A stretch of DNA of 64,000 nucleotides from Eucalyptus grandis (Eukaryota; Streptophyta; Magnoliopsida; Myrtales; Myrtaceae): positions 7,836,199 through 7,900,198 of the forward strand of contig NC_052621.1 in NCBI RefSeq assembly GCF_016545825.1, in the 5' to 3' direction. Below are positions 13,130-23,520 of this stretch, in pieces; position 1 is the stretch's first letter, and every line of letters begins with the position of its first letter. The translations under genes were made by a program, and so were the position numbers. A model generated the notes under the pieces. It was not told the origin of the DNA. It did not search any database and worked only from the letters and a program-made list of their open reading frames with translations.

Positions 13130-13620
13130 TGCCTGCGATTACACGAAATGCCAATAGTTGATTGAAGCACTAGTTTATCCGAGAATCCTCTATTTTAAAT
13201 AGCCAAAAATCGGTGATTAGCATTTCGGCGATTGGCCAAGACTAATTAATGCCAATTAGCGATTGGCATTTCTGATTGTCGCCTTTGTTCTTTGCAAGCA
13301 CTTCTCCACGGCATCCACGTCGCAAGGCAATATTATCTTCTTCGTGCCATTTTTCTCCATCTTCCCTTCTTGTCCCTTTTCATTCTTTCTCTAGCAAATA
13401 TACAAATTTGGTTCGGTAGATTTGATGGTGATGCTCTCTAAATCTAGGGCTCAAGATCATCGCCACGGCAGTGCTTGAGGTTGTCTAGCTAGCTTGACAA
13501 CAATTTCAAATGGCAATGGAAGATGGAACAAGAAGATGATCGGTTACCATAGGAAAAAAAAGGAATGAAAAAGAAAAAGCAGGATAAAAAGTAATACAAT
13601 TAGAAAAATCATTTTTTTAG
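13130..13620. other. Unit-1-specific spacer sequence, nothing recognised
   Basis: This stretch is absent from the equivalent, much shorter spacer of unit 2 (19,347-19,700). It includes clustered GATTGGCATTT/GCCAATTAGCGATTGG motifs. No coding similarity was found. Confidence 0.4.
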
Positions 13621-13897
13621 CCATGTTACCAGCACGCATGAAGGTCGATGCCTTGTGTGAGGCATGGAGAAAAAATCGTGGTTTGAATACCAGCTCCAAC
13701 CAAAAAATCGCTGTTTGAATTTCAATATTGACTATCAATTTAGTTTCTTTCGTTGCCCATGACTCTATTCATAAGATGCTCGGCTCGATTTTCACTATTT
13801 GATTCCCCGTATCAATCACCCCTACTCATAAAAAGTTGTTATGGCTATTCGATTCTCCGTTCACCCCCTCATAAAAACTTCTTAGCCCAACTCTCAA

Positions 13898-15440
13898 ATT
13901 CCGTCCAAAAAGTAATTGTGCCATGCCTCGAGCGCGAGTGGCTGTAGCTTGTGTTATTGTGATCACCACATCATCATTATTTATTGGCTAGAGTAAGTCT
14001 AATTTATCTTTCTTGAACTTTGAGTTAAACTTTAGTTCGTTTATAAAATAATTCCATCAATTTTCAATGATAGGCAGATGTAGGTTTTATGAATGGAGCA
14101 TCAACTTATATAAATGAATTAAAGACGTTTAAAAAAAAGAATTAAAGACGTCCCAAGACTAGGTTAAGGGCGGGATAGTGACCCTAAACCTATTAACATT
14201 CTTTAGCTTGTTGGATATCTGATTGCATTGGTCATCGTTGCGCAATTTTATTGGCCGCACCCATCTTTTCTTTTGGATACTTGCTAGTGGGTGTGGCCAT
14301 ACTTTTTGGGGACCAACTCATCGCCAATGTTGGAGCCAGTTTCGCTCTAATGATTTCCTCCGTTTTTATTGCTGAGATATCGCTTGCCTTCTCTTGTAAA
14401 CTTAGCTTCCTGCCTGAGATAACTTTTATTGATTCTTTGTGTTTCTATGTCAAATGTGCCTTCTAAATAGGTCATTACTTTTTCATATGTTGTTCGGTGG
14501 TTCAGGTGTTCTTCAACTTGGGCACCTTTTCCAGCCACATCATTAATTATTTCTTCCCCAATGTCAAGCTAAAGCTCGAGTGATTAGTTATACTCGGCTC
14601 AGCCGCACTCTCCTCACAACTTATCGTCATCGGGATCTTTGCTATATTGGAATTCCCCTAGTGGCTCATCATGTGGCATTGCTTGGATTCCACGAGGTGT
14701 GTCCTCAACATGATCTTTGACGAGGACGTCGAACTTCAACTTGCCGATATTAAAGGGGCTATCGACATCATGGAGAATCATCGAGCTGACCTGGTAGAGA
14801 AGGAGAAAATGTTGGATCTCTTCCAACCAACCCGATCGGTTTGCCACCTACTAATTTGCAGTATTGTCATGCACTTATTCAAACAAGCTTCCAACATTGA
14901 AACCATCCTACAAAACTCATAGATTTTTGAGATGCCAGGTATCTTGGACTCCTATAGAAAGCTCCTTGGCATAATCATGGTTGACTTCGTAAAAATATCG
15001 AACATGCTCTATCGCACTTTCCACCTTAACCACATCGAGCGGCGGTCATTGATGATATTAAGCATAGTTGGTATGTTTATATCTCTCTTGTCCATTGGAA
15101 AGTGTTTAAACACTATTAATTAAAACAACTCCATACTCTTGTGGGAGGTGGTCACCTCACTATTACTTCACATAGTTTTCATTTTGATTGGCCTAGGGTT
15201 GATGACTTCTCAATACATTTTCCCACGAGCTCTGGGGAGAACCATTGGCTTCTTTGTGAACTTAGTGGCGAATGAGGTCTTATGGGCAATATTCTTATGG
15301 GTGTGCAAGAAATTCACCTTTGGTTGGGCAGCCTTTTCTATATGCAACTATTGCAAGCATCATTTTTATTTTTTATTTACTTTTTCTCTCATTTTGGCCA
15401 TGGACTATGTATGAATCCATATTTGGTCAAATTGGTGGGC
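13898..15440 (+). pseudogene. Polyol/monosaccharide transporter pseudogene P2
   Basis: Exon 1 (about 13,898-13,991) encodes an ACVIVITTSSLFIG segment like the first helix of PLT proteins (ACAILASMTSILLGY). An intron (GTAAGT to GCAG) leads to exon 2 at 14,078, which starts VGFMNGASTYINELKTSQD, matching the family's IGVMSGAAIYIKEDLK. Further blocks are NVGASFALMISSVFIAEIS (14,310-14,390), the LQLADIKGA loop (14,730), HLFKQASNIE (14,875; family HFFQQASGID) and IERRSLMILSIVGMFISLLS (15,035-15,100; family GRRPLLL). An in-frame TAG near 14,159, a short local duplication beside it and later stops make it a pseudogene. Introns are kept, so it derives from genomic duplication. Confidence 0.8.
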
Positions 15441-15467
15441 AATACTACTTAAATTTTGGTTTGGACT

Positions 15468-15645
15468 TTCAAATCGATACTTGAACGATCAAATATTAAA
15501 AAACAAATGCGAAAACGAGCCAGGAAACATATAACAGCAATCGAAGGCATATCACGGAGATTGACATACCTTACCACAAATTAAGTACCATTCTAGTCTC
15601 GAAATGAATCCTTTGAAGCCTTGAAGTTCCGTTGTTCAAGAGGGT
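15468..15645 (-). mobile_element. Copia LTR fragment (minus), right edge of unit 1
   Basis: The sequence is homologous to 21,340-21,515 and to the reverse complement of the end of the plus-strand LTR at 27,886-29,249 (shared ATACCGAAAAATGA-type and GAATTCTTTGAAGC-type stretches). The outer ~50 bp are missing compared with unit 2. Confidence 0.75.
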
Positions 15646-15839
15646 TTGCCATAACCAAGAGCATTGTTTTCCCCCCAGTACGTATAGGTATTTGCCAACA
15701 AAATCTAGCTATGTTAGTTAAAAGAAGAAAGTGATTTTTGTGAAAGGAATCACAATTATAGATTGTTTGATGCTGTGGTAACACTCTTGCTGGGAGTTGC
15801 TACCAGAAGTGAAGGGAAGCGCCTTAATGGTAGCAAGGT

Positions 15840-18800
15840 GTTTAAAATAGTGTAGTCGTAAGCGTGCCTGATGTATTTCTTCATAACATTTGAAAGCTGT
15901 TAGATTAGATATCTGATGGTTTGCCACATCCGTAAGCATTGTTTTCCCCTAATCGATATATTTTCCAAAACGCTGACCAATGTCCTTCAGCTTCAAACCC
16001 TTTGTCTTGGGCATAATTATGTAGAACAAAATCAAAAAGATATTTGCAATAGTTGCATATAAAAAGGCAGCAAATGTGAATTTCTTGCACACCCACGCCG
16101 AGGAGACCTCATTTGCTGTCAAGTTCACAGCGAAGCCAATGGTCGTCCCTAGGCTCATAATCTTAGGAGAAGACTTTAGAGCTATATATTTGTTGACACT
16201 CGAATTTTTGTTGACTTTTAGGGTATCCATTTATTTTATCAAAAATAAAAATAAAAATAAAAAGGTATAATATAGAAAAAGATGAATAAAAATAGGTGAT
16301 ATTAAAATGAATAAAAAAGTTTAAAAAATGAAAAAGAGTCAGGTGGGCCGGCGTAGTTAAGCCCATTCCTTTTAATGCTTTCGCAGCCCAATCTTCTTAT
16401 TTCTTTTGCAGCCCATCAATTTTTTTTGTTTTGTTTTGTTCATTCTTTGAGCCCATCAAAAACCAAAAGGAAGGAAAAGCCCAGCCCACACGTCTGCCTC
16501 TTCTTTTCCTCACAAACTCCCACGGTCCCCCAGCCAAAAAAAAAAAACCACCAGAATGACGCGTGCAAAGGAGGGGGGGCCAGAAAGAAGGCCGGAGCTA
16601 GCCTCCCCACGCCGGCGAGGGCAAGCCCTACGGTTCAAGGCCGTTCGAGTAAGTGTCTCTCCCCACTTTTAGTGCCATTGTGTTTGTTTGATTTCTGGAA
16701 TTTCTGGTGTTCAAACCGTAGTTTAGGTGAGGGTTTTTTCGTGAAATTTCGGGGTCGCCGGAGTGGGCGGTCGCGTCGGTCGTCGCCGGTCGAGGCGCAC
16801 GGCGGGCGGATGATGGTGGTTTGGCGGCGACGTAGGTGCTGGCGGTCGCCGGCCGGAGCAGTGTAGGCGTCGGTGATGATGGGCGACGCTGCGGCGTTGC
16901 TAAGGCAAATTGCAGGTGAACACGAGGGTTCGGGATGGAGACGGTTGGAGGAAGAAGATGTAAGAGAAAAAGACGAAAAAGGACAAAAAAAAAAAAACTA
17001 ATAGGAGAGGAAAAAGTAAAAAAGAAACATAAAAAAGAAGAATGAGGAAATGGGCTATGTTTTTAATTTGTTTTTGGGCTGGTCGGTGAGCTAGTGTATC
17101 ATGGGCCGAAGAGGAAGATCGGGTTGAGAAGAGGAAATGGACGCGGGCTGGAATTTGAGTAGGCTGTTTTAATTTTCGTGGGCCAATTGAGATTAATTCA
17201 AAGTGGGCCTTGGCTTTTTTGGCTAACCTGATCCGATAGGGTTCGGATCGGTTTAGTTGGGCCGGTCTATTGATCCGGTCTGAATTCCTTTTATTTAATA
17301 ATATAAATATTAGAAATATTAAAAATAATAAAAATTATTAAAAATTCATAAAATGAAAAAAAGTTTAAAAGCCTTGGAAATAAAAAAAAATTGAGAAAAT
17401 TCCAAAATCATTAAAAAATTTAGAAAATTCCAGAAAATCATTAAATAATAAGAAAAATCCATACAATGATAAAAAATTAAACAAATCATTAAAAAATTCA
17501 GAAAATTCTAAAAAATAAAAAATTCTAGAAATTAGAAAACCCTTTAAAAATGTTAAAACCTAAAATTGAATAAGCCTTTAGGGCTTTACAATAGGAATTC
17601 TTGTTTTGTTTTGTCTTATTTTCTTTTTTAAGGATAATTTAGGATGCTTGTGTATTTTATATTATGATTATAATTGATTGTGCTTTTAATATTTAGATGT
17701 TATTTTCTTGTCCTAGAATGGTTAGGACAAACCTTAGATTTCTCTTGATAGGATGCTGTTAGTTAGCACATAATTAGGTTAGATATCGAAACACATTAGC
17801 CTTAAAGCTAATATAATTAAATCCCTGAGTCCAAAATATCTGGTTGCCTTAGTAAGGTATCCTTTCATATCTTATTGGGTTTCTATCCAATCCCAAAAAG
17901 ATTAGTAATGACTCCTTAGTCAAAATTGACATAGGCTTAGTTGATTAGAAATTTGAACACTTGATGTTGTCAGAATATGGGTGAGGAAGAGCCCGAGTCA
18001 ATGGAATGCCATTGGGCAAAGTTGGCAATACCCCTAAACCTAACAAAAACTCCCTCCCACAAGAGGGGTTAGATTACGATAGTATTGTGAAGTTATCAGC
18101 CTTAGACCGATCGAAAAGAAAAGCAATGAGGTGACCACCTCCATGAGAGGTCGGAATAGCTTTGATCAATAGTGTTGAAACACTTTTCGAGGGACAAGAG
18201 AGATATAAACATACCAGCTATGCTCAATAGCATCAACAGTTGCTGCTCAGTGTGGTCAAGGTGGAAAGTGGGATAGAGCATGCCCAATATTTTTATGAAG
18301 TTAACCACGATTGCCACGTGTGGCAAGGAGCTTTCTATTGGAGCTCAAGATACTTAATGTCTCGAGAAGTTGAGAGCTTTGTAAGATGGTTTCAATGCGG
18401 GAAGCCTATTTGGATAAATGTATGGCAATAGGGCAAATTAATAGGTGGCAGACCAATTGGTTTGGGTGGAAGAGATCCCACATCCTCTCCCTAGTGCTCT
18501 GCCTGGTCAGCTCAATAACATTGTCACGCTCCATAATGCCAGCAGCTCTCTTAATATCGGTAAGTTGAAGCTCAGCGTCCTTGTTGAAGTTGAAGATCAT
18601 GTTGACAACATGCCTCACGGAGTCCAGATAGCGTCGTAGGATGAGCCACCATAGGGATTTTGACGTAGCAAGGATCCCGATGGCGACGAGGTGTGACGAG
18701 ATTGCGGATGAGCCAAATATGATTAGCCATTCGAGATTTAGCTTGACTTTGGAGAAGAAATAATTAATGATGTGGCAAAAAAATGTGCCCAAGTTGATAA

Positions 18801-19346
18801 ACACTAATCAATGAAGGTTATCTCAAGGAGCGAGCTAAGTTCGCCATGGAAGAAAGCAAGGGAAATCTCAACAATTTAAATGGGGAAAACCATTATGGTG
18901 AAGCCAACTCCAACATTGGCGACGAGTTGGTCCCCTAGAGGCACGGTGTAGTTACAAGCCATGCGCAATAGTAGGCTTCCAAAAGAAAAGATAGTTGCGG
19001 CCAGTAAAATTGCACAATGGCAACCGATGTGATAAGATATTTACTAGTCATCAACAAGCTGAAAAATGTCAGCAGGTTGAAGGTCATCGTCCCGACCTTA
19101 ACTTGGTCTTGGGAGGTCTTTAACTCCTTTGTATAAGTCGACACTTCATCCATAACAGTTACATTTGCCCATTATTGAAAAATGATGGAATTATTTTATA
19201 AACGAACTAAACTTCAATTCAGAGCTTGAGAAAGAGATATTGGACTTACTATAACCGATTAATAATGATGTTGTGGTGGTCATAATAGCACAAGTTACAT
19301 TGCACTTGTACTGAGGCATGGCATAATTACTTTTTGGACGGAATTT
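15840..19346 (-). pseudogene. Polyol/monosaccharide transporter pseudogene P3 (split)
   Basis: This is the counterpart of P1 with a fuller 5' end. Exon 1 (minus, about 19,346-19,258) encodes a CAIMTTTTSLLIGY helix ending at a GTAAGT donor. Exon 2 (from about 19,153) reads MDEVSTYTKELKTSQDQVKV. The block at 18,804-18,406 includes FFCHIINYFFSKVKLNLEW and LQLTDIKRAAGIMERDN, both clear PLT signatures. The block at 18,326-18,170 carries FHLDHTE..LLMLLSIAGM. The C-terminal block at 16,215-15,960 carries GTTIGFAVN and MPKTKGLKLKDIG. The LTR-like insertion lies at about 16,225-18,090. Frames change between blocks, so it is not functional, although it is the least broken of the two minus arms. Confidence 0.78.
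16225..18090. mobile_element. LTR-like insertion splitting P3
   Basis: This is nearly colinear with 9,300-11,742, sharing its borders, A-rich section and GGGTTAGATTACGAT-type tail. It lacks about 580 bp of the GC-rich section present in the other copy (junction near 16,575). It sits at the same point in the transporter relic as the first copy, so the two are duplicates of one insertion. Confidence 0.6.
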
Positions 19347-19700
19347 GAGGGTGGGGCTAAGAAGTTTCTATAAGGAGGGGGTGAATGGAGAATCGAATAG
19401 CCGTAACAATTAGAAAAATCATTTTTTTAGCCATGTTACTAGCATGCAGGAAGGTTGATGCCTTGTGTGAGGCATGGAGAAAAAATCGCCGTTTGAATAC
19501 CAACTCCAACCAAAAAATTGCTGTTTGAATTCCAATATTGACTATCAATTTAGTTTCTTTCGTTGCCCATGACTTTATTGATAAGATGCTCAGCTCGATT
19601 TTCACTATTTGATTCTCCGTACCAATCACCTCCTACTTATAAAAAGTTGTTATGGTTATTCGATTCTTTGTTCATCCCATTTTTATAAAAACTTCTTAGC
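19347..19700. repeat. Near-palindromic head-to-head promoter spacer
   Basis: The left side (19,330-19,400) is the inverted counterpart of the right side (19,600-19,715). Shared stretches include CTTCTTAGCCC, CTATTCGATTCT and CAAATTCCGTCC. The inverted duplication therefore extends past exon 1 into the 5' flanks of P3 and P4, leaving a centre of roughly 200 bp with the AAAAAATCGCYGT motif. Confidence 0.7.
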
Positions 19701-19710
19701 CCACTCTCAA

Positions 19711-21262
19711 ATTCCGTCCAAAAAGTAATTGTGTCATGCTTCAGTACGAGTGCATTGTAGCTTGTGCTATTGTGACCACCACATTATCATTATTAATTGG
19801 CTAGAGTAAGTCTAATCTATGTTTTTTGAGCTTTGAGTTGAATTTTAGTTTGTTTATAAAATAATTTCATCAATTTTCAATGATAGGCAAATGTAGGTTT
19901 TATGAATGGAGCATCAACTTATGTAAATGAACTAAAGACGTCTTAAGACCAGGTTAAGGGCGGGATAGTGACCCTCAACCTACTAACATTCTTTAGCTTG
20001 TTGATGACTAGATGGATATTTGATTGCATTGGTCATTGTCGTGCAATTTTATTGGCTGCGGCTATCTTTTCTATTGGCTGTGCTTTTGGGAAACCGATTC
20101 ATTGCCAATGTTGGAGTTAGTTTCGACTTAATCGTTTCCTCTATTTTTATTGCTGAGATATCGCTTGCATTCCCTTGTGGCAAACTCAGCTGCCTACCCT
20201 AAGGTAACTTTTATTGATTCTTTTTGTTTTTATGTCAACTGTGCATTCTAAATAGGTCATTACTTTTTCATATGTTGTTCAGTGGTTCAAGTGTTCTTCA
20301 ATTTGGGCACTTTTCTTAGTCACATCATTAATTATTTTTTCCCCAAAGTCAAGCTAAATCTCGAGTGGTTAGTCTGGCTTAGCCGCACTCTCCTCACAAC
20401 TCATTGTCATTGGGATCCTTGCTATGTTGGAATTCCCCTGGTGGCTCATCATGTGGTATTGCTTGGACTTCGCGAGGTGTGTCCTCAACATGATCTCTGA
20501 CAAGAACATTGAGCTTCAGCTTGCCGATATTAAGGGGGCTATCGACATCATGGAGCATGATAATGTTATCGAGCTAACCCGGTAGAGAACACCAGGGAGA
20601 AAAGTGGATCTCTTCAAACTAACCCAATCGGTTTGCCACCTACTAATTTGCAGTATTGCCATGCACTTATTCAAATGAGCTTCTAACATTGAAACCATCC
20701 TACAAAACTCATAGATTTTCGAGATTTTAGGTATCTTGGACTCCTATAAAATCTCCTTGCCATAATCACGGTTGACTTCATAAAAATATTGAACATGCTC
20801 TTTCGCACTTTCCACCTTGACCACATCGAGCGGCGACTATTGATGCTATTTAGCATAGCTGGTATGTTTATATCTCTCTTGTCCCTTGGGAAGTGTTTAA
20901 ACACTATTAATCAAAGCAACTCCAAACTCGTGCGAGGTGGTCACCTCACTACTACTTCACATAGTTTTCATTTTGATTGGCTTAGGGCTGATGACTTTAC
21001 AATACATTTTCCCACGAGCTCAGAGGATAACCATTGGCTTCGTGGTGAATGAGGTCTTTTGAGCATTCGAATCATTGCTATTTGACATGGGGAAAAAGGA
21101 TTTGCAGTCCCTCGCCATGCCGCCAAAATCTTATGGGTTTGTAAGAAATTCACCTTTGCTTGGGCAACCTTTTTATATGCAATTAGTGCAAGCATTTTTT
21201 TTTTTATTTACTTTTTTTCTCTCATTTTGGCCATGGACTATGTATGATTAATCCATATTTGG
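19711..21262 (+). pseudogene. Polyol/monosaccharide transporter pseudogene P4
   Basis: Exon 1 (19,711-19,804) encodes VACAIVTTTLSLLIG. Intron 1 ends at a ruined acceptor (GCAA where P2 has GCAG, near 19,889). Exon 2 includes FIANVGVSFDLIVSSIFIAE (20,097-20,156), matching FVAGIGVGYALMIAPVYTAE of PLT proteins. A 79-bp intron lies at 20,204-20,282 (GTAACT to TTCAG). Exon 3 carries HIINYFFPKVKLNLEW, LQLADIKGAIDIM, and FHLDHIERRLLMLFSIAGM (20,810-20,870), then CLNTINQSN. An in-frame TAA soon after the start of exon 2 and frameshifts in exon 3 disable it. Confidence 0.8.
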
Positions 21263-21321
21263 TCAAATTGGTGGGCAATACTACTTAAATTATGGTTTGG
21301 ACTTTCATAGCCCTTCTTTCA

Positions 21322-21850
21322 TGAAACAAATTCCTAAAAATCAAATCGATACTCGAACGATCAAATACCGAAAAATGAATGTGGAAACGAGCCTAGGAAA
21401 CATGTAACACCAATTTAAGGCATATCACAGAGATAGACATACTTTATTTACCACAGATTAAGTACTGTTATAGTCTTAAATGAATTCTTTGAAGCCCTGA
21501 AGTTCCGTTGTTCAATAATACTGTTTCAAGCGGAAAATGGAGAAGCTTATTTTCTCTCTAAAACACTATAGGTAACATTATCCCATTTTCTTTTTATTTT
21601 ATATATTATATTTATTTTCACTTAGAAAATAACTACCATTTCCCCTTATGGACCATTCATTTATAGTTTGGATTTTGGCTCAACATGGGCAGATAGGCTT
21701 CATTTGGCCCATTAAATAAAAAAATCCATCATCTCCCACTTACATATAATGGGCCAAACATAACTCTTTTTCATTTCTCTATAACATTCATACCAGTAAA
21801 TAATTCGTGCAAAAAACATATTTTGAGAGCTTAATACCATATATCTGTTA
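21322..21850 (-). mobile_element. Truncated Copia LTR (minus strand)
   Basis: Read on the minus strand, this matches the last part of the LTR at 27,886-29,249, including the two GGGCCA-flanked stretches near 21,660-21,750 (28,820-28,890 in the plus copy). The outer end is GAAACAAATTCC instead of TGTTAGGAAACAAATTCC, so the terminus is worn. At about 21,850 it joins integrase-start sequence, an internal deletion. Confidence 0.75.
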
Positions 21851-23204
21851 GGAATAACAAATATTGTTGCATATAAGCAAATTGATTTTTTCAATATTAC
21901 CCAACAAGCCCTTTTTGGCTAAATGCATTGTTAGCCAATATGAACAAGTTTAGCATGTCACATATTTACATCATTATTATATAAATTAGAAGATGTGAAG
22001 AGAGAATGACAAACATTAACATTACCATAATCAACATTCAATACAATGAAATCATCTAAGAAATAGCTACAACTATAGTAATTTGTATTTAAATACAATT
22101 CCACACAATTGTTATGGAAGTTTAAACAAAAATCAAGCTTTACTAATACATTAGTTGCTACAAACGACATCAACAAGGTATAAGTTATCCACATAAGATA
22201 TTCATAAAACATATTAAATAAACACCACTAGAAACAGCTAATACCAAGTCAAACTATGAACAACGAAAGATCCTTTTAATTTCTTAGAAATTTCATTTGT
22301 AAATTCATTAGGCACATTTGGCAGTCACGGAAAAACAGACGAAAATCTTGTAGGATTTTTCCTTTGCACATCCATCCCCCGCCAAATTGAATTCATTCCT
22401 TAGGTCGAAGTTTTTATAGCTTCAATCCTATAATATTCATTCAAAAAAGCCATGACTAGCTTCTTATAATCAGGAATCACGTTGATCTCCTATAGGCGAT
22501 CCAACACTCCTTACTATTCAGATGGAAGAGTGTTCATGAACAAATACACCATCACAAGAGCTGACATGGGATAACTCTTTCAAATGACTTCTTGTATTTT
22601 CTTATTGACCTTGAGAACATGTTCAATTAAATCACTATTTTCCCATCGATAATCAGCTAACTCATCTATCATCCTTGTAAGTCTTGTCTTTTGACCTTAT
22701 GATTGTGCGTGAATAGGTGTACGCTTACGAAGGGGAAACATTGTTCCTGCAACAAATGCAGAACATAAAATGGATTAGTTAGAATTTATAGGGACTTAAT
22801 TAAAAAAGAAACATTTTTTTTACGGGAACGCAGTCAACGGTCAATAGAGACCAGGTCGGGTCAAATTGACAAACCCGGCTAGATGACGTCAGTTGCGTGT
22901 GGCGCACGCACCTGTGCAACGCACGCATCGATAAGGCCGTTTCTTCTGATCGCATGTGGCGGCGCGTCCGGCGACCTCAGCGACGGGCCACCCGTTGTTT
23001 TTCTCTTCTTGACGAGAACTACGACCCTATACTATTAGAAAATGAGTTTTGATTCACTGAAAATCAAAAAAGGGAGGCGGACAGTATGAGGTGTCGGGAT
23101 TTCCGTTCCCGAGCTTCCAACGATAGCGTTTCTTGAAATTTCAACCGATAGTAATTTATAAACAACGACAATGAATGAGAAACATGAACAACGCTACTAT
23201 AATA
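21851..23204 (-). mobile_element. Inverted Copia internal fragment (gag and pre-integrase, minus)
   Basis: The minus translation at 22,212-21,958 (NYYSCSYFLDDFIVLNVDYGNVNV) matches the plus-strand pre-integrase stretch at 24,961-25,197. A gag-like piece (LTRMIDELADYRWENSDLIEHVL) lies at about 22,690-22,620, with a degenerate remainder to 22,460. The GC-rich stretch at 22,880-23,010 occupies the leader position. Integrase, reverse transcriptase and RNase H are missing; deletion joins the pre-integrase end directly to the LTR near 21,850. Many stops. Confidence 0.7.
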
Positions 23205-23520
23205 GTGGTTTTTTTGAATGAATATTATAGGATTGAAGTCGCAAAGACTTCGACCCAATGAATGAGTTCAATCTAACGAGAGATGGATGTGCAAAGGAGA
23301 GATCCTAAAGGATTTATGTTTGTTTTTACATGGCTGCCGAATGTGCTTAACGAATTTACAAAGGAAATTTCTAAGAAATTAAAATGATATTTCCCTATTC
23401 GTAGTTTGACTTTAACTGTTTTTAGTGGTGTTTATTTAGTATGTTTTATGGATATCTTATGCAGATAACTTCTACCTTATTGATGTCGTTTGTAGCAACT
23501 GATATATTTGTTACTTTATG
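21958..23520. repeat. Inverted repeat formed by facing Copia fragments
   Basis: The minus-strand sequence from 22,455 down to about 22,140 matches the plus-strand sequence 23,205-23,520. Both begin with TTTTTTGAATGAATATTATA and continue through AGAAATTAAAA and GATGTCGTTTGTAGCAACT. About 750 bp separate the arms. Confidence 0.75.

Larger units (their letters stand above)
8745..15645. repeat. Tandem unit 1: head-to-head transporter pseudogene pair
   Basis: The unit runs from the 3' flank of the NAD kinase gene through a minus-strand transporter relic with an insertion, a spacer, a plus-strand transporter relic and a Copia LTR fragment. Order and orientation repeat at 15,655-21,520. The junction at about 15,640-15,656 fuses the LTR fragment to kinase 3'-flank-like sequence, marking the tandem boundary. 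Confidence 0.75.
15655..21520. repeat. Tandem unit 2: head-to-head transporter pseudogene pair
   Basis: Unit 2 repeats the order of unit 1: kinase 3'-flank-like tail (15,655-15,850), minus-strand transporter relic P3 with the LTR-like insertion, a spacer of about 360 bp, plus-strand relic P4 and the Copia LTR. The insertion and the LTR sit at the same points as in unit 1, so both were in place before the unit duplicated. Confidence 0.75.

Noticed and set aside
16375..16866. Plus frame of 163 codons
   Set aside because: It is the same insertion in unit 2. The frame is not kept in the first copy, and the product is low-complexity.
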